Counted from the first letter of the stretch, positions 1 through 12,162 are shown. The stretch is DNA of 64,000 bases from Pseudoxanthomonas kalamensis DSM 18571 (GCF_010211745.1 NZ_PDWQ01000001.1:124001-188000); one strand, 5' to 3'. Numbers and translations are program-made. The notes: generated from the sequence alone by a model not told the origin.

Positions 1-165
1 GCCCACATCTGGTCACATGATACTGACAGATGCCGCACGGCTCATGCAGCATATGCTCGGAACCACGCATCGTCTGCACTCGCTATTCCGCCAACTGTGA
101 ATCCCTTGCGAATCACTCAAATATGCCGCGGCTCCAATATGGGTTAAGCGCCTGATTATCAGACA

Positions 166-330
166 CTAATTGAAATGGTAGACAAGCGCGTAATAGACCA
201 CGTAGACCCACGACAGGATGCCGTGAACGATGGCCCACAGCAGCGACTTGTTGGCACTCCAGGAAATGGTGATGGCCAGGGCGGTGCCGAAACTGACCCC
301 GGCCTTGATCACGGTGGTACCTGTACTCAT
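166..330 (-). CDS. Small conserved membrane protein, 54 aa, function unknown
   Basis: A 54-residue reading frame ends with TAG and starts at an ATG preceded by a good ribosome binding site (GGAGAAG, 5 nt before the ATG). The protein has two hydrophobic stretches (about residues 8-24 and 30-52) separated by SANKS, so it probably forms two membrane helices. It resembles a family of very short membrane proteins annotated as hypothetical in many Gram-negative genomes. It lies 65 bp downstream of thiC on the same strand and could be read through from the TPP-riboswitch transcript. The length, own ribosome binding site and sensible hydrophobicity argue for a real gene. I cannot assign a function. 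Confidence 0.7.
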   Translation of the reverse strand: MSTGTTVIKAGVSFGTALAITISWSANKSLLWAIVHGILSWVYVVYYALVYHFN

Positions 331-395
331 CGCAACTTCTCCGGCATGGGTGGTCGCATGACGATAGCGCATCGGGCATCGATTAACGGCAAAGC

Positions 396-2464
<2,069 letters not shown>

Positions 2465-2486
2465 GACAGCCATTACACCACAGCCC

Positions 2487-4328
2487 CTATATCGTCTCCA
2501 GCATCTCCCGGTCACGCACCGCGCCCTTGTCGGCGCTGGTGGCCAGCAGGGCGTAGGCCTTCAGCGCCAGGCTGACCTTGCGCTCACGGGGCTGGGACGG
2601 TTTCCAGCCGGCGGCGTCCTGTTCAGCGCGACGCGCGGCCAGCGCCTCGTCGGCGATCAGCAGTTCGATGCGGCGCGCGGGAATGTCGATGCGGATGCGG
2701 TCGCCGTCGCGGACCAGGCCGATGGCGCCGCCAGCCGCGGCCTCCGGCGAGCAGTGCCCGATCGACAGACCCGAGGTGCCGCCGGAGAATCGGCCGTCGG
2801 TCAGCAGCGCGCACTGCTTGCCCAGACCCTTGGATTTCAGGTAGCTGGTCGGATACAGCATCTCCTGCATGCCGGGGCCGCCCTTCGGCCCTTCGTAGCG
2901 GATCACCACGACGTCGCCGGGTTGCACGCGGTCGCCGAGGATGCCTTCGACTGCGGCGTCCTGGCTCTCGAACACCCGTGCCGGGCCCTCGAACACGTGG
3001 ATCGATTCGTCCACGCCGGCGGTCTTCACCACGCAGCCGTCGCGGGCGATGTTGCCGTACAGCACCGCCAGGCCGCCTTCTTTCGAATAGGCATGCTCGA
3101 GATCGCGAATGCAGCCTTCGGCGCGGTCGGTATCCAGCGACGGCCAGCGTTCGGACTGGCTGAAGGCGGTCTGGGTCGGGATTCCGGCCGGCCCGGCCTT
3201 GTAGAAGGTGGCGACGGCCTCGTCGTCGCTGCTGGCGACGTCCCACCTGGCGATCGCCTCGCCCAGCGTCTTCGCGTGCACGGTCGCCACGTCGAGATGC
3301 AGCAGTCCGCCACGCGCCAGTTCGCCGAGGATGGCCATGATGCCACCGGCGCGGTGCACGTCTTCGACATGGTATTTCTGCGTGTTCGGCGCCACCTTGC
3401 ACAGTTGCGGCACGCGCCGGCTCAACGCGTCGATGTCACGCATGGTGAACGCCACCTCGGCCTCCTGCGCCGCGGCCAGCAGGTGCAGGATGGTGTTGGT
3501 CGAACCGCCCATCGCGATATCCAGCGTCATCGCATTCTGGAATGCCTCGAACGTGGCAATGCCCCGCGGCAGCGCGGTCGGATCTTCCGCGCCGTACCAG
3601 CGGTGGCACAGCTCCACCGCCAGCACGCCGGCGCGCTTGAACAGCGCCTCGCGGTCGGCATGGGTGGCGACCACGGTGCCGTTGCCGGGCAGCGACAGCC
3701 CCAGCGCCTCGGTCAGGCAGTTCATCGAGTTGGCGGTGAACATGCCGCTGCACGAGCCGCAGGTCGGGCAGGCGCTGCGTTCGACCGCGGCCACGGTCTC
3801 GTCGGACACGTTCGGGTCGCCGGCCATGATCATCGCGTCGATCAGGTCGAGCTTGTGCTCGGCCAGCCGGGTCTTGCCGGCCTCCATCGGCCCGCCGGAG
3901 ACGAATACCGTGGGGATGTTCAGCCGCAACGCGGCCATCAGCATGCCGGGGGTGATCTTGTCGCAGTTGGAAATGCACACCAGCGCGTCGGCGCAGTGCG
4001 CGTTGACCATGTATTCGACCGAGTCGGCGATGACCTCGCGGCTGGGCAGCGAATACAACATGCCGTCGTGGCCCATGGCGATGCCGTCGTCGACGGCGAT
4101 GGTGTCGAATTCCTTGGCCACCCCGCCGACCCGTTCGACCTCGCGCGCGACCAGTTGGCCGAGGTCCTTCAGGTGCACGTGACCGGGCACGAACTGGGTG
4201 AACGAGTTGGCGATAGCGACGATCGGTTTGTGGAAGTCGTCGTCGCGCATGCCGGTGGCGCGCCACAGCGCGCGCGCGCCGGCCATGTTGCGGCCGTGGG
4301 TGGAGGTCCTGGAACGGTATTCGGGCAT
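2487..4328 (-). CDS. ilvD: Dihydroxy-acid dehydratase IlvD
   Basis: IlvD dehydrates 2,3-dihydroxy-3-methylbutanoate and its methylpentanoate homologue to the keto acids that precede valine and isoleucine. The 613-aa length matches the E. coli enzyme (616). Cysteines expected to hold the Fe-S cluster are in NCDKITPGM and in [26 protein letters not shown] is the usual family N-terminus, so the ATG at 4328 is preferred to the frame's longer start at 4403. No obvious Shine-Dalgarno sequence precedes it. It is divergent from the ilvC leader across a 144-bp region, so the two halves of the pathway may share control elements. Confidence 0.97.
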   Translation of the reverse strand: MPEYRSRTSTHGRNMAGARALWRATGMRDDDFHKPIVAIANSFTQFVPGHVHLKDLGQLVAREVERVGGVAKEFDTIAVDDGIAMGHDGMLYSLPSREVIADSVEYMVNAHCADALVCISNCDKITPGMLMAALRLNIPTVFVSGGPMEAGKTRLAEHKLDLIDAMIMAGDPNVSDETVAAVERSACPTCGSCSGMFTANSMNCLTEALGLSLPGNGTVVATHADREALFKRAGVLAVELCHRWYGAEDPTALPRGIATFEAFQNAMTLDIAMGGSTNTILHLLAAAQEAEVAFTMRDIDALSRRVPQLCKVAPNTQKYHVEDVHRAGGIMAILGELARGGLLHLDVATVHAKTLGEAIARWDVASSDDEAVATFYKAGPAGIPTQTAFSQSERWPSLDTDRAEGCIRDLEHAYSKEGGLAVLYGNIARDGCVVKTAGVDESIHVFEGPARVFESQDAAVEGILGDRVQPGDVVVIRYEGPKGGPGMQEMLYPTSYLKSKGLGKQCALLTDGRFSGGTSGLSIGHCSPEAAAGGAIGLVRDGDRIRIDIPARRIELLIADEALAARRAEQDAAGWKPSQPRERKVSLALKAYALLATSADKGAVRDREMLETI

Positions 4329-4386
4329 CGGGGGGAGTGCTTTCGGCAAGCGCCGCGGAAAGCCGGGATTTTGCGGCGTTTGCACC

Positions 4387-4400
4387 GTTGCATGTGCAAC
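4387..4400. promoter_or_regulatory. Palindrome GTTGCA-TG-TGCAAC, candidate operator
   Basis: A perfect inverted repeat with 6-bp arms and a 2-bp centre lies in the divergent region between ilvD and the ilvC leader, about 60 bp from the ilvD start and 35 bp upstream of a TTGACA box. The symmetry and location suggest a protein-binding site. The regulator is not identifiable from sequence. Confidence 0.45.
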
Positions 4401-4434
4401 CATTTTCGATGAAACCTATCGGCGCTCCTCGCGC

Positions 4435-4466
4435 TTGACACGGTCGCGATTCGCATGGTTTCCTAA
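4435..4466 (+). promoter_or_regulatory. Probable promoter of the ilvC leader transcript
   Basis: A consensus -35 hexamer TTGACA lies at 4435-4440. The -10 is less clear; TTTCCT or TCCTAA within 4459-4466 are the best candidates. A start site a few bases downstream would put the first leader codon at or very near the 5' end of the RNA. Confidence 0.55.
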
Positions 4467-4472
4467 CGCACT

Positions 4473-4583
4473 ATGTTGCATCGCCACACGCCAATGACGA
4501 ACGCGCGCCGCGCAAGCGACGCTGCCCTCCTCGTACTCGTCCTCATTACCTCGCCTACAGGTGCGGGACGAGCCGGCGCGTAA
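4473..4583 (+). CDS. ilv operon leader peptide (attenuator)
   Basis: A short frame of 36 codons (29 if translation starts at the second ATG, 4494) encodes a run Leu-Leu-Val-Leu-Val-Leu-Ile-Thr at 4527-4550 and stops just before a Rho-independent terminator. This is the signature of a branched-chain amino acid leader peptide: ribosomes stalling at these codons report shortage of charged tRNA. Neither ATG has a clear Shine-Dalgarno sequence; the promoter position suggests a leaderless or near-leaderless message. It lies 121 bp before ilvC on the same strand. Confidence 0.85.
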   Translation: MLHRHTPMTNARRASDAALLVLVLITSPTGAGRAGA

Positions 4584-4618
4584 ACGAAAAGCACGCCAGA
4601 TTCTCAGAACCCCGCACC
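4536..4618 (+). promoter_or_regulatory. Attenuator segments 1, 2 and 3 of the ilv leader
   Basis: Segment 1, CTCGTCC (4536-4542, inside the Leu/Val codons), is complementary to GGACGAG (4566-4572). The overlapping segment 2, GGTGCGGG (4560-4567), is perfectly complementary to CCCGCACC (4611-4618), the 5' arm of the terminator. A ribosome stalled on the control codons would mask segment 1, free segment 2, and let 2:3 pair, which prevents the terminator. The pairing was found by eye; no folding was computed. Confidence 0.75.
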
Positions 4619-4640
4619 GCAAGGCGCGGGGTTTTTGTTT
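4608..4640 (+). terminator. Rho-independent attenuator terminator before ilvC
   Basis: The stem AACCCCGCACC/GGCGCGGGGTT (11 positions, one A-C mismatch) closes a GCAA loop at 4619-4622 and is followed by TTTTTGTTT. It lies between the leader peptide and ilvC and its 5' arm is shared with the antiterminator. Confidence 0.9.
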
Positions 4641-4704
4641 GAAGGCCTTCCGAATTTTTCCGACACCCTTTCCCCAACACCACACAGACTTCCAGGATCC
4701 GACC

Positions 4705-5709
4705 ATGACCACGCAGAACCTCCCCCAGCCCAAGATCGCCATCGTCGGCTACGGCAGCCAGGGCCGCGCGCACGCGCTGAACCTGCGCGACTCCGGCTTC
4801 GACGTGACCGTCGGCCTGCGCCCGGGCGGCCCGACCGAGGCCAAGGCCACCGCCGACGGCTTCGTGGTCAAGAGCCCGGCCGAAGCAGTCAAGGACGCCG
4901 ATCTGGTTGCGGTGCTGACCCCGGACATGGTGCAGAAGAAGCTGTACGAGGACGTGCTGGCCGCGAACATGAAGCCCGGCGCCTGCCTGCTGTTCGCGCA
5001 CGGTCTGAACGTGCACTTCGGCATGATCGCCCCGCGCGAGGACCTGGACGTGGTGCTGGTGGCGCCGAAGGGCCCGGGCGCGCTGGTCCGCCGCGAGTAC
5101 GAGATCGGCCGCGGCGTGCCGTGCATCTACGCCGTCTACCAGGACAAGAGCGGCAACGCCGAGCAGCTGGCCCTGACCTATGCCGGCGGCCTGGGCGGCG
5201 CCCGCGCCAACATCATCAAGACCACCTTCAAGGAAGAGACCGAGACCGACCTGTTCGGCGAGCAGGCCGTGCTGTGCGGCGGCGCCTCGTCGCTGGTGCA
5301 GGCCGGCTTCGAAACCCTGGTCGAAGCCGGCTACCAGCCGGAAATCGCCTACTACGAAGTGCTGCACGAACTGAAGCTGATCGTCGACCTGTTCTACGAA
5401 GGCGGCATCACCCGCATGCTGGAATTCATTTCCGAGACCGCGCAGTACGGCGATTTCGTCAGCGGCCCGCGGGTGATCGACGCCTCGGTCAAGGCGCGCA
5501 TGAAGGACGTGCTGACCGACATCCAGGACGGCACCTTCGTCAAGAACTGGGTCGCCGAGTACGAAGCCGGCCTGCCGAACTACAGGAAATTCCAGCAGGC
5601 CGACAAGGATCACCCGATCGAACAGGTCGGCAAGGCCCTGCGCGCCAAGATGGTGTGGCTGCAGGCCAACGCCTCCCAACCGGATACAGACGAGCAGGCC
5701 GCCGCATGA
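4705..5709 (+). CDS. ilvC: Ketol-acid reductoisomerase (class I)
   Basis: IlvC uses NADPH and Mg2+ to isomerise and reduce acetolactate or acetohydroxybutyrate in valine, leucine and isoleucine synthesis. The 334-aa length is that of the short class I enzymes. The N-terminal Rossmann motif [17 protein letters not shown] binds the cofactor, and the C-terminal knotted domain carries [17 protein letters not shown] with its metal-binding glutamates. The frame is open further upstream, but [17 protein letters not shown] is the family start and lies just beyond the attenuator. It overlaps ilvG by 4 bp (ATGA), which indicates translational coupling. Confidence 0.97.
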   Translation: MTTQNLPQPKIAIVGYGSQGRAHALNLRDSGFDVTVGLRPGGPTEAKATADGFVVKSPAEAVKDADLVAVLTPDMVQKKLYEDVLAANMKPGACLLFAHGLNVHFGMIAPREDLDVVLVAPKGPGALVRREYEIGRGVPCIYAVYQDKSGNAEQLALTYAGGLGGARANIIKTTFKEETETDLFGEQAVLCGGASSLVQAGFETLVEAGYQPEIAYYEVLHELKLIVDLFYEGGITRMLEFISETAQYGDFVSGPRVIDASVKARMKDVLTDIQDGTFVKNWVAEYEAGLPNYRKFQQADKDHPIEQVGKALRAKMVWLQANASQPDTDEQAAA

Positions 5710-7439
5710 ACGCAACTCCCGCCCCGGCGACGCCGCGCAACGGCGCCCGCTGGCTGGCCCACGCCCTGGAAGCCGAGGGCGTGGACACGCTGTTCGGCTA
5801 TCCGGGCGGCACCATCATGCCGTTCTACGACGCGCTGGTGGATTCGTCGCTGAAGCACATCCTGGTGCGTCACGAACAGGGCGCGGCGCTGGCCGCCAAC
5901 GGCTACGCCCGCGCCAGCGGCAAGGTCGGGGTCTGCGTGGCCACTTCCGGCCCCGGCGCCTCCAACCTGGTCACCGGCATCGCCGACGCCATGCTGGATT
6001 CGGTGCCGATGGTCTGCCTGACCGGCCAGGTCGGCACCCCGCTGATGGGTACCGACGCCTTCCAGGAGCTGGACGTGTTCGGCATGACCCTGCCGATCGT
6101 CAAGCATAGTTTCCTGGTGCGGCGGGTCGAGGACCTGCCGCACGCGGTGGCCGAAGCCTTCCGCATTGCCCGCGAAGGGCGCCCGGGGCCGGTGCTGATC
6201 GACCTGCCCAAGGACGTGCAGATGGCCGACGCCTCGCACCTGCCCGACCATGTTCCGGCAGAAATGCAGGCCCCACCGCCGCCCGATGCGGCGCAGCTGG
6301 CCGAAGCGATGGCGGCGATCGCCGGGGCCGAGAAGCCGGTCGTCTACGGCGGTGGCGGCATCGCCCTGGCCGACGCGGTCGATGCCTTCCGCCAGTTCGT
6401 CGATTCCACCCGCCTGCCGACCGTGCTGACTCTGCGCGGGCTGGGCGCCCTGCCCGGCAACCACCCGCAATTCCTCGGCATGCTGGGCATGCACGGCAGC
6501 CGCGCGGCCAACATGGCGGTGCAGGAATGCGACCTGCTGCTGGTGGTCGGCGCGCGCTTCGACGACCGCGCCACCGGCAAGCTCAACGAGTTTGCGCCGT
6601 TCGCCCGGGTCATCCATCTGGACGCCGATGCCTGCGAGATCTCCAAGCTGCGCGCAGCCGATATCGCCCTGCCCGGCGACGTGGCCGCCGGCCTGAAGGC
6701 GCTGGCCGGCGCGCGCAGCACCTGCGACGACTGGCGCAAGCGCTGCAACGACCACCGCAACCGCTTCGCCGCCCGCTATGACGCCCCCGGCGCCGACATC
6801 TACGCCCCGGCGCTGCTGAAGCGGCTCAGCGAAGTCGCGCCGGCCGACACCGTGATCGCCTGCGACGTCGGCCAGCACCAGATGTGGGTGGCCCAGCACT
6901 GCAAATTCGACCATCCGCGCAACCACCTGACCAGCGGCGCGCTGGGCACGATGGGCTTCGGCCTGCCGGCGGCGATGGGCGCGCAGTTCGCCTGCCCGGA
7001 CCGCACCGTGGTCCTGGTCAGCGGCGACGGCAGTTTCATGATGAACGTGCAGGAGCTGGCCACCATCGCCCGCTGCAGGCTGCCGGTGAAGATCGTGCTG
7101 CTGGACAACCACGCACTGGGCATGGTCCGGCAGTGGCAGGAACTGTTCTTCGCCGAGCGCTACAGCGAGATCGACCTGAGCGACAACCCCGACTTCGCCG
7201 CCCTGGCCGAAGTGTTCGGCATTCCGGCCAAGCGCATCGACCGCCGCAACCAGGTCGAGGACGCGCTGGTCGACCTGCTAGCCCAGCCCGGCCCGGCGCT
7301 GCTGCACGTGGCGATCGACGTCAAGGCCAACGTCTGGCCGCTGGTGCCGCCGAACCACGCCAACAGCTCGATGCTGGAAGCCAATCCCGCCAAACCGCCG
7401 CAACCCCAGGAGCCCAAGTCCCATGCAATACCGGCTTGA
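5706..7439 (+). CDS. ilvG: Acetolactate synthase large subunit
   Basis: This TPP-dependent enzyme condenses pyruvate with pyruvate or 2-oxobutyrate, the first common step of branched-chain synthesis. The 577-aa protein has the three domains of the family: an N-terminal TPP pyrimidine-binding domain with catalytic Glu57 in LVRHEQGAA, a central FAD/DHAP domain, and a C-terminal TPP/Mg2+ domain with [12 protein letters not shown]. It is called ilvG because it is paired with an ilvM-type small subunit rather than an IlvN/IlvH type. The start ATG lies inside the ilvC stop region, and the 3' end overlaps the small-subunit gene by 17 bp. Confidence 0.95.
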   Translation: MNATPAPATPRNGARWLAHALEAEGVDTLFGYPGGTIMPFYDALVDSSLKHILVRHEQGAALAANGYARASGKVGVCVATSGPGASNLVTGIADAMLDSVPMVCLTGQVGTPLMGTDAFQELDVFGMTLPIVKHSFLVRRVEDLPHAVAEAFRIAREGRPGPVLIDLPKDVQMADASHLPDHVPAEMQAPPPPDAAQLAEAMAAIAGAEKPVVYGGGGIALADAVDAFRQFVDSTRLPTVLTLRGLGALPGNHPQFLGMLGMHGSRAANMAVQECDLLLVVGARFDDRATGKLNEFAPFARVIHLDADACEISKLRAADIALPGDVAAGLKALAGARSTCDDWRKRCNDHRNRFAARYDAPGADIYAPALLKRLSEVAPADTVIACDVGQHQMWVAQHCKFDHPRNHLTSGALGTMGFGLPAAMGAQFACPDRTVVLVSGDGSFMMNVQELATIARCRLPVKIVLLDNHALGMVRQWQELFFAERYSEIDLSDNPDFAALAEVFGIPAKRIDRRNQVEDALVDLLAQPGPALLHVAIDVKANVWPLVPPNHANSSMLEANPAKPPQPQEPKSHAIPA

Positions 7440-7677
7440 CTTGGTGCTGAAACCCGCCGAGGGCGCGCTGGTGCGCACGCTCGGCCTGATCGAGCGCCGC
7501 GGCTTCGCCCCGCGCGCGATCAACGGCGCCCCCGACCCGGCCGATGGCCGCTGGCGTGTGCAACTGGTCGTGGACAGTGCGCGGCCAGTCGAGGGCCTGC
7601 GCCTGCAACTGCTGAAGCTGTACGACTGCGAGGCGGTCGAAGCCACGGCGCTGCCCCGGCAGGAGCAGGCGGCATGA
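7423..7677 (+). CDS. ilvM: Acetolactate synthase small subunit, IlvM type
   Basis: The 84-aa product is a single ACT-type domain ([20 protein letters not shown], then a second strand around WRVQLVVDS), the size of IlvM and about half that of IlvN/IlvH. It should bind and activate the large subunit. IlvM subunits generally give weak or no valine feedback inhibition. The gene overlaps ilvG by 17 bp, which supports equal synthesis of both subunits. Confidence 0.9.
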   Translation: MQYRLDLVLKPAEGALVRTLGLIERRGFAPRAINGAPDPADGRWRVQLVVDSARPVEGLRLQLLKLYDCEAVEATALPRQEQAA

Positions 7678-7761
7678 GCCGCCGGCCGCCTTCGCGCACC
7701 GCGCCCCCGGCCGAAGTGGTCCGGAGGCGTCTTCTTCGAGCTTGCCCGCTCGCCTGCCTCC

Positions 7762-8910
7762 ATGCCTGATTCCCGCGCCACCGCCAGCAACGAAACGGAC
7801 GTCGGCGACGTAAGCGTCTCCGTGGCCGACGTGCTGGCCGCGCAGGCGCGCCTGCGCCGCTACCTGAGCCCGACCCCGCTGCACTACGCCGAGCGCTTCG
7901 GCACCTGGCTGAAGCTGGAGAACCTGCAGCGCACTGGTTCGTACAAGGTGCGCGGGGCGCTGAACGCCATGCTGGCCGGGCTGGAGCGCGGCGACGACCG
8001 CCCGGTGATCTGCGCCTCGGCCGGCAACCACGCCCAGGGCGTAGCCTGGTCAGCCTACCGGCTGGGCCTGCAGGCGATCACGGTGATGCCGCTGGGCGCA
8101 CCCGCCACCAAGATCGCCGGCGTGCAGCATTGGGGCGCCACCGTGCGTCAGCATGGCGAAACCTACGACGAGGCCTACGCCTTCGCCCGTGAACTGGCCG
8201 ACCACAACAGCTACCGCTTCCTGCCCGCGTTCGACGACCCCGATGTGATCGCCGGCCAGGGCACCGTCGGCATCGAGATCGCCCCGCACGCGCCGGACGT
8301 GGTGATCGTGCCGATCGGCGGCGGCGGCCTGGCCTCGGGCGTGGCGCTGGCATTGAAGTCCCAAGGCATCCGCGTGATCGGCGCCCAAGTCGAAGGCGTG
8401 GACGCGATGGCCCGCGTTCTCAAGGGCGGCCTGGCCACGCGCGACCCGGCCGCCACCCTGGCCGACGGCACCCGGGTCAAGGTCCCAGGCTTGATCACCC
8501 GCCGCCTGTGCGCCAACCTGCTGGACGACGTGGTCATCGTCCGCGAGGCCGAATTGCGCGAAACCCTGGTCCGGCTGGCGCTGGAGGAACACTTGATCGC
8601 CGAGGGCGCCGGGGCGCTGGCGCTGGCCGCCGGCCGCCGGGTCGCCGGCAAGCGCAAGTGCGCGGTAGTCTCCGGCGGCAACATCGATGCCGCAGTACTG
8701 GCACAATTGCTGTCCGAAGTGCGGCCCCGGCCGCCGCGCAAGCCGCGCCGTCGCGTGCAGGAAGCCAATCCGGTCCTGCCCGCCGTGCGCGGCAACGCCG
8801 CAACACCCCCCCACACCACCACCGCGAAGCAGCACGAAAGCCCGGACGCCGACCCGCGTCCGCCGTTGCGCATCGCCGCCGCAGCCGTAACCGAGGAACC
8901 CGTCTGGTGA
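7762..8910 (+). CDS. ilvA: Threonine dehydratase, single-domain form without ACT domain
   Basis: This PLP enzyme deaminates threonine to 2-oxobutyrate, the entry to isoleucine. Lys62 in GSYKVRG is the expected Schiff-base lysine. A PLP-phosphate glycine loop GGGGLASG and a C-terminal SGGNID motif are present. The catalytic domain ends near residue 320. Instead of the ACT regulatory domain of classical biosynthetic IlvA, the last 60 or so residues are a Pro/Arg/Ala-rich low-complexity tail. Its place in the ilv operon makes a biosynthetic role likely despite the catabolic-like (TdcB) domain content. It is separated from ilvM by 84 bp and overlaps leuA by 4 bp. Confidence 0.9.
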   Translation: MPDSRATASNETDVGDVSVSVADVLAAQARLRRYLSPTPLHYAERFGTWLKLENLQRTGSYKVRGALNAMLAGLERGDDRPVICASAGNHAQGVAWSAYRLGLQAITVMPLGAPATKIAGVQHWGATVRQHGETYDEAYAFARELADHNSYRFLPAFDDPDVIAGQGTVGIEIAPHAPDVVIVPIGGGGLASGVALALKSQGIRVIGAQVEGVDAMARVLKGGLATRDPAATLADGTRVKVPGLITRRLCANLLDDVVIVREAELRETLVRLALEEHLIAEGAGALALAAGRRVAGKRKCAVVSGGNIDAAVLAQLLSEVRPRPPRKPRRRVQEANPVLPAVRGNAATPPHTTTAKQHESPDADPRPPLRIAAAAVTEEPVW

Positions 8911-10460
8911 ACACTTCAACCGCAACCCAACGCATCCGCATCTTCGACACCACGCTGCGCGATGGCGAGCAGTCGCCGGGCTGCAGCATGACCCCGCCGC
9001 AGAAGCTGGTGATGGCGCGCGCGCTGGCCGAGCTTGGCGTGGACGCGATCGAGACCGGCTTCCCGGCCAGCTCGCAGTCTGACCGCGAGGCGATGGCGCT
9101 GATCGGCGCCGAAGTCCACGAGCCGGTGCTGGCAGTGCTGTCGCGCTGCCTGCCGGGCGACATCGAGACTTCGCTAAAGGCGCTGGAAGCCGCATCCAGG
9201 CCGCGCCTGCACCTGTTCCTGTCGACCAGCCCGCTGCACCGCGAGCACAAGCTGCGGATGAACAAGGAGCAGGTGCTGGAATCGGTCCGCACCCACGTCG
9301 AGATGGCCCGCCGGCACATCGACGACATCGAGTTCTCGGCCGAAGACGCCACCCGCACCGAACTGGACTTCCTGGCCGAGGTGGTCGGCGTGGCAATCGC
9401 CGCCGGCGCCACATCGATCAACCTGCCCGATACCGTGGGTTTCACCACTCCGGACGAGATCCGCGAGATGTTCCGCCACCTGATCGAGACGGTACCGGGC
9501 GCGAAGGATGTCGTGTTCAGCGCGCACTGCCACAACGACCTTGGGCTGGCGGTGGCCAACTCGCTGGCCGCCATCGAGGGTGGCGCTCGCCAGGTCGAAG
9601 GCAGCATCAACGGCATCGGCGAGCGTGCCGGCAACTGTGCGATCGAGGAAATCGTGATGGCACTGAAGGTGCGCAACGCCTTCTACGGCTTCGACACCAG
9701 CATCGATACCCGCCGCATCGTGCCGACCTCGCAACTGCTGTCGCGGTTGGTCGGCATGCCGGTGCAGCGCAACAAGGCGGTGGTCGGCAGCAACGCCTTC
9801 GCCCACGAATCGGGCATCCACCAGCACGGCATGCTGCGCCATCGCGGCACCTACGAAATCATGCGCCCGCAGGACGTCGGCTGGCCGGATACGCAGATGG
9901 TGCTGGGCCGGCACAGCGGCCGCGCCGCGGTCGAGGCGCGCCTGCGTGCGCTGGGCTACTGGCTGGACGAGGACGAGCTGGGCACGGTGTTCGAGCAGTT
10001 CAAGGCCATGTGCGAAAAGCAACGCGTGGTCACCGACGCCGACCTGCAATCGCTGATGCAGGACGACAGCAGCGGCAGCGGCTACCGGCTGGCCTCGATG
10101 ACGGTCAGCGACGCCGGTCATCGCGCCAGCGCCACCGTCGAGCTGTCCGACCCGGACGGCAACCGGGTCACCGAGACGGTCGAAGGCGACGGCCCGGTCG
10201 ATGCGCTGTTCTCGGCGCTGGCCGCCGCCACCGGCGTCGACCTGACCCTGGAAAGCTACCAGGTGCACAGCGTCGGCTTGGGTACCGACGCCCGCGGCGA
10301 AGCCAGCCTGAGCGTGCAGTACGAAGGCGAGGAGTACGAAGGCACCGGCACCAGCAAGGACGTGATCGAGGCCAGCGCGCTGGCCTGGCTGGACGTGGCC
10401 AACCGCCTGCTGCGCCAGCGCCAGGGTACGCCGGCCGGCGGCGAAGTCGCCGCCGCCTGA
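8907..10460 (+). CDS. leuA: 2-isopropylmalate synthase
   Basis: LeuA condenses acetyl-CoA with 2-oxoisovalerate, committing carbon to leucine. The 517-aa protein has the N-terminal TIM-barrel motif [12 protein letters not shown], the metal-binding HCHND, and the C-terminal LeuA allosteric domain (about residues 390-510) used in leucine feedback. The start is a GTG overlapping the previous stop (GTGA), with GAGGAA upstream. Its place at the end of the ilv operon, away from leuBCD, puts the first leucine step under the ilv attenuator. Confidence 0.96.
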   Translation: MNTSTATQRIRIFDTTLRDGEQSPGCSMTPPQKLVMARALAELGVDAIETGFPASSQSDREAMALIGAEVHEPVLAVLSRCLPGDIETSLKALEAASRPRLHLFLSTSPLHREHKLRMNKEQVLESVRTHVEMARRHIDDIEFSAEDATRTELDFLAEVVGVAIAAGATSINLPDTVGFTTPDEIREMFRHLIETVPGAKDVVFSAHCHNDLGLAVANSLAAIEGGARQVEGSINGIGERAGNCAIEEIVMALKVRNAFYGFDTSIDTRRIVPTSQLLSRLVGMPVQRNKAVVGSNAFAHESGIHQHGMLRHRGTYEIMRPQDVGWPDTQMVLGRHSGRAAVEARLRALGYWLDEDELGTVFEQFKAMCEKQRVVTDADLQSLMQDDSSGSGYRLASMTVSDAGHRASATVELSDPDGNRVTETVEGDGPVDALFSALAAATGVDLTLESYQVHSVGLGTDARGEASLSVQYEGEEYEGTGTSKDVIEASALAWLDVANRLLRQRQGTPAGGEVAAA

Positions 10461-10485
10461 CCTGGGTCGTGCGGGATCGTCGCGG

Positions 10486-11556
10486 CTACAGCGCTGCGAC
10501 GACCGCCGCGCCCATCTCGGCGGTGCCGACCTTGCGCCCGCCGTCGGCGCAGATGTCCGCGGTGCGCAGACCCTGGTCTAGCACTGCACCGACTGCGCGC
10601 TCGATCGCATCGGCCGCGTCGGCACAGCCGAAGCTGTAGCGCAGCATCATCGCCGCCGACAGGATCGTCGCCAGCGGATTGGCCACGCCCTGCCCGGCGA
10701 TGTCCGGAGCCGAGCCGTGTGAAGGCTCGTACATGCCCTTGTTGTCCGCATCCAGCGACGCCGACGGCAGCATGCCGATCGATCCGGTCAGCATCGAGGC
10801 CTGGTCGGACAGGATGTCGCCGAACATGTTGTCGGTGACGATCACGTCGAACTGCTTTGGCGCGCGCACCAACTGCATCGCCGCGTTGTCCACGTACATG
10901 TGCGACAACTGCACGTCCGGATAGTCCTTCGCCACCTCTTCGACCACCTCGCGCCACAGCTGGCTGGACGCCAGTACGTTGGCCTTGTCGACCGAGCACA
11001 GCTTCCTGCCGCGCTGCATGGCCGCGTCGAAACCGACCCGCGCGATCCGCGCGATCTCGCCCTCGCTGTACGGCAAGGTGTCGTAGGCACGGCGCTGGCC
11101 GTCCACCGTCTCGCGACCGCGCGGCGCGCCGAAGTAGATGCCACCGGTCAGCTCGCGCACGATCAGGATATCCAGGCCGGCCACCACCTCGGGCTTCAAT
11201 GTCGAAGCCGCCGCCAACTGCGGATACAGCAAGGCCGGACGCAGGTTGGCGAACAGGCCCAGTTGCGAGCGGATCTTCAGCAGCCCGCGTTCGGGACGCA
11301 GCGCCGGATCGATCGTGTCCCACTTCGGTCCGCCGACCGCGCCCAGCAGCACCGCATCGGCCGCGCGCGCGCGCGCCAGCGTCTCATCCGCCAGCGGCGT
11401 GCCGTAACGTTCGTAGGCCGCGCCGCCGAGGTCGTCGTATTCCAGTTCCAGTTGCAACCCGAACGCCGCATCGGCGCGCTGCAACACCTTGACCGCCTCG
11501 GCCATGATTTCCGGGCCGATGCCGTCGCCGGGAAGTACCAGAATCTTGTTGCTCAT
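10486..11556 (-). CDS. leuB: 3-isopropylmalate dehydrogenase
   Basis: LeuB oxidatively decarboxylates 3-isopropylmalate with NAD+. The 356-aa protein has the usual length and the signature [14 protein letters not shown] with its Mg2+-binding aspartates. ELTGGIYFG carries the substrate loop and [11 protein letters not shown] the NAD-binding loop. It ends the leuC-leuD-ybhB-like-leuB run on the minus strand and converges with leuA across a 25-bp gap. Confidence 0.97.
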   Translation of the reverse strand: MSNKILVLPGDGIGPEIMAEAVKVLQRADAAFGLQLELEYDDLGGAAYERYGTPLADETLARARAADAVLLGAVGGPKWDTIDPALRPERGLLKIRSQLGLFANLRPALLYPQLAAASTLKPEVVAGLDILIVRELTGGIYFGAPRGRETVDGQRRAYDTLPYSEGEIARIARVGFDAAMQRGRKLCSVDKANVLASSQLWREVVEEVAKDYPDVQLSHMYVDNAAMQLVRAPKQFDVIVTDNMFGDILSDQASMLTGSIGMLPSASLDADNKGMYEPSHGSAPDIAGQGVANPLATILSAAMMLRYSFGCADAADAIERAVGAVLDQGLRTADICADGGRKVGTAEMGAAVVAAL

Positions 11557-11607
11557 GCTTTCCTTGTTGGACGCCTGCGCGCCGTGGACTGATGGATCAA
11601 GCGGCCG

Positions 11608-12162
11608 TCAGCGGCCGTAGCGTGCGGTCAGGCTGGCCTGCCCGAGGACATTGGCGTGGACCATGAAGCCGACCATCGCGGCGCTGGCGTCGGCCGGCAC
11701 TTCGATCTGCTCGACGCCGAGCGCATAGACGGTGAACACGTAACGATGCGGCGCGTCGCCGGGCGGCGGGCAGGCGCCACCGAAGGCATGGGTGCCGAAA
11801 TCGGTGCGCCCCTGCACGGCACCGGCCGGAAGCGCGGCGCCATCGGCCGCACCGGCGTTCTCGGCCAGCGCGGTCGTGCCGGCCGGAAGGTTGTAGACGA
11901 CCCAGTGCCACCATCCGGAGCCGGTCGGCGCATCCGGGTCGTAAGCCATCAGCGCATAGCTCTTGGTACCAGCCGGGCCCGGCGTCCATTGCAGCGCGGG
12001 CGAACGGTTCTGCCCGGAGCAGCCGAAGCCGTCGAACACCTGCGCCTCGGTCAGCGTGTCGCCTTCCTGCAGGACCGGGCTGGTGAGGACGAACTCCTGC
12101 GCGCAGGCCGAGGTCGCGAACAGGCAGGAAAGCAGCAGCGGAAAAATCGCGAGTTTGCGCAT
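11608..12162 (-). CDS. Exported YbhB/YbcL-family (PEBP-like) protein
   Basis: The 184-aa product begins with a signal peptide (MRKLAIFPLLLSCLFATSACA, probable cleavage before QEF). It then has a phosphatidylethanolamine-binding-protein fold typical of YbhB/YbcL, with DPDAPTGSGWWHWVVYNLP and the later FGGACPP-HRYVFTVYAL block. Family members bind small anionic ligands; the bacterial role is unclear. The ATG at 12162 is preferred to two upstream ATGs because AGGA lies 8 nt before it. It sits between leuD and leuB with gaps of 47 and 51 bp, so it is probably cotranscribed with leucine genes although it has no evident role in the pathway. Confidence 0.88.
   Translation of the reverse strand: MRKLAIFPLLLSCLFATSACAQEFVLTSPVLQEGDTLTEAQVFDGFGCSGQNRSPALQWTPGPAGTKSYALMAYDPDAPTGSGWWHWVVYNLPAGTTALAENAGAADGAALPAGAVQGRTDFGTHAFGGACPPPGDAPHRYVFTVYALGVEQIEVPADASAAMVGFMVHANVLGQASLTARYGR

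Noticed and set aside
1-165. Possible gene or promoter at the left edge
   Set aside because: The 165 bases show no good ribosome binding site with an open frame and no tRNA-like fold; probably spacer from a gene beyond the edge.
5610-7112. 500-aa minus-strand frame over ilvG
   Set aside because: Antisense shadow of a well-identified enzyme gene.
8534-9676. 380-aa minus-strand frame over leuA
   Set aside because: Antisense to ilvA and leuA; no ribosome binding site and no recognised motif.
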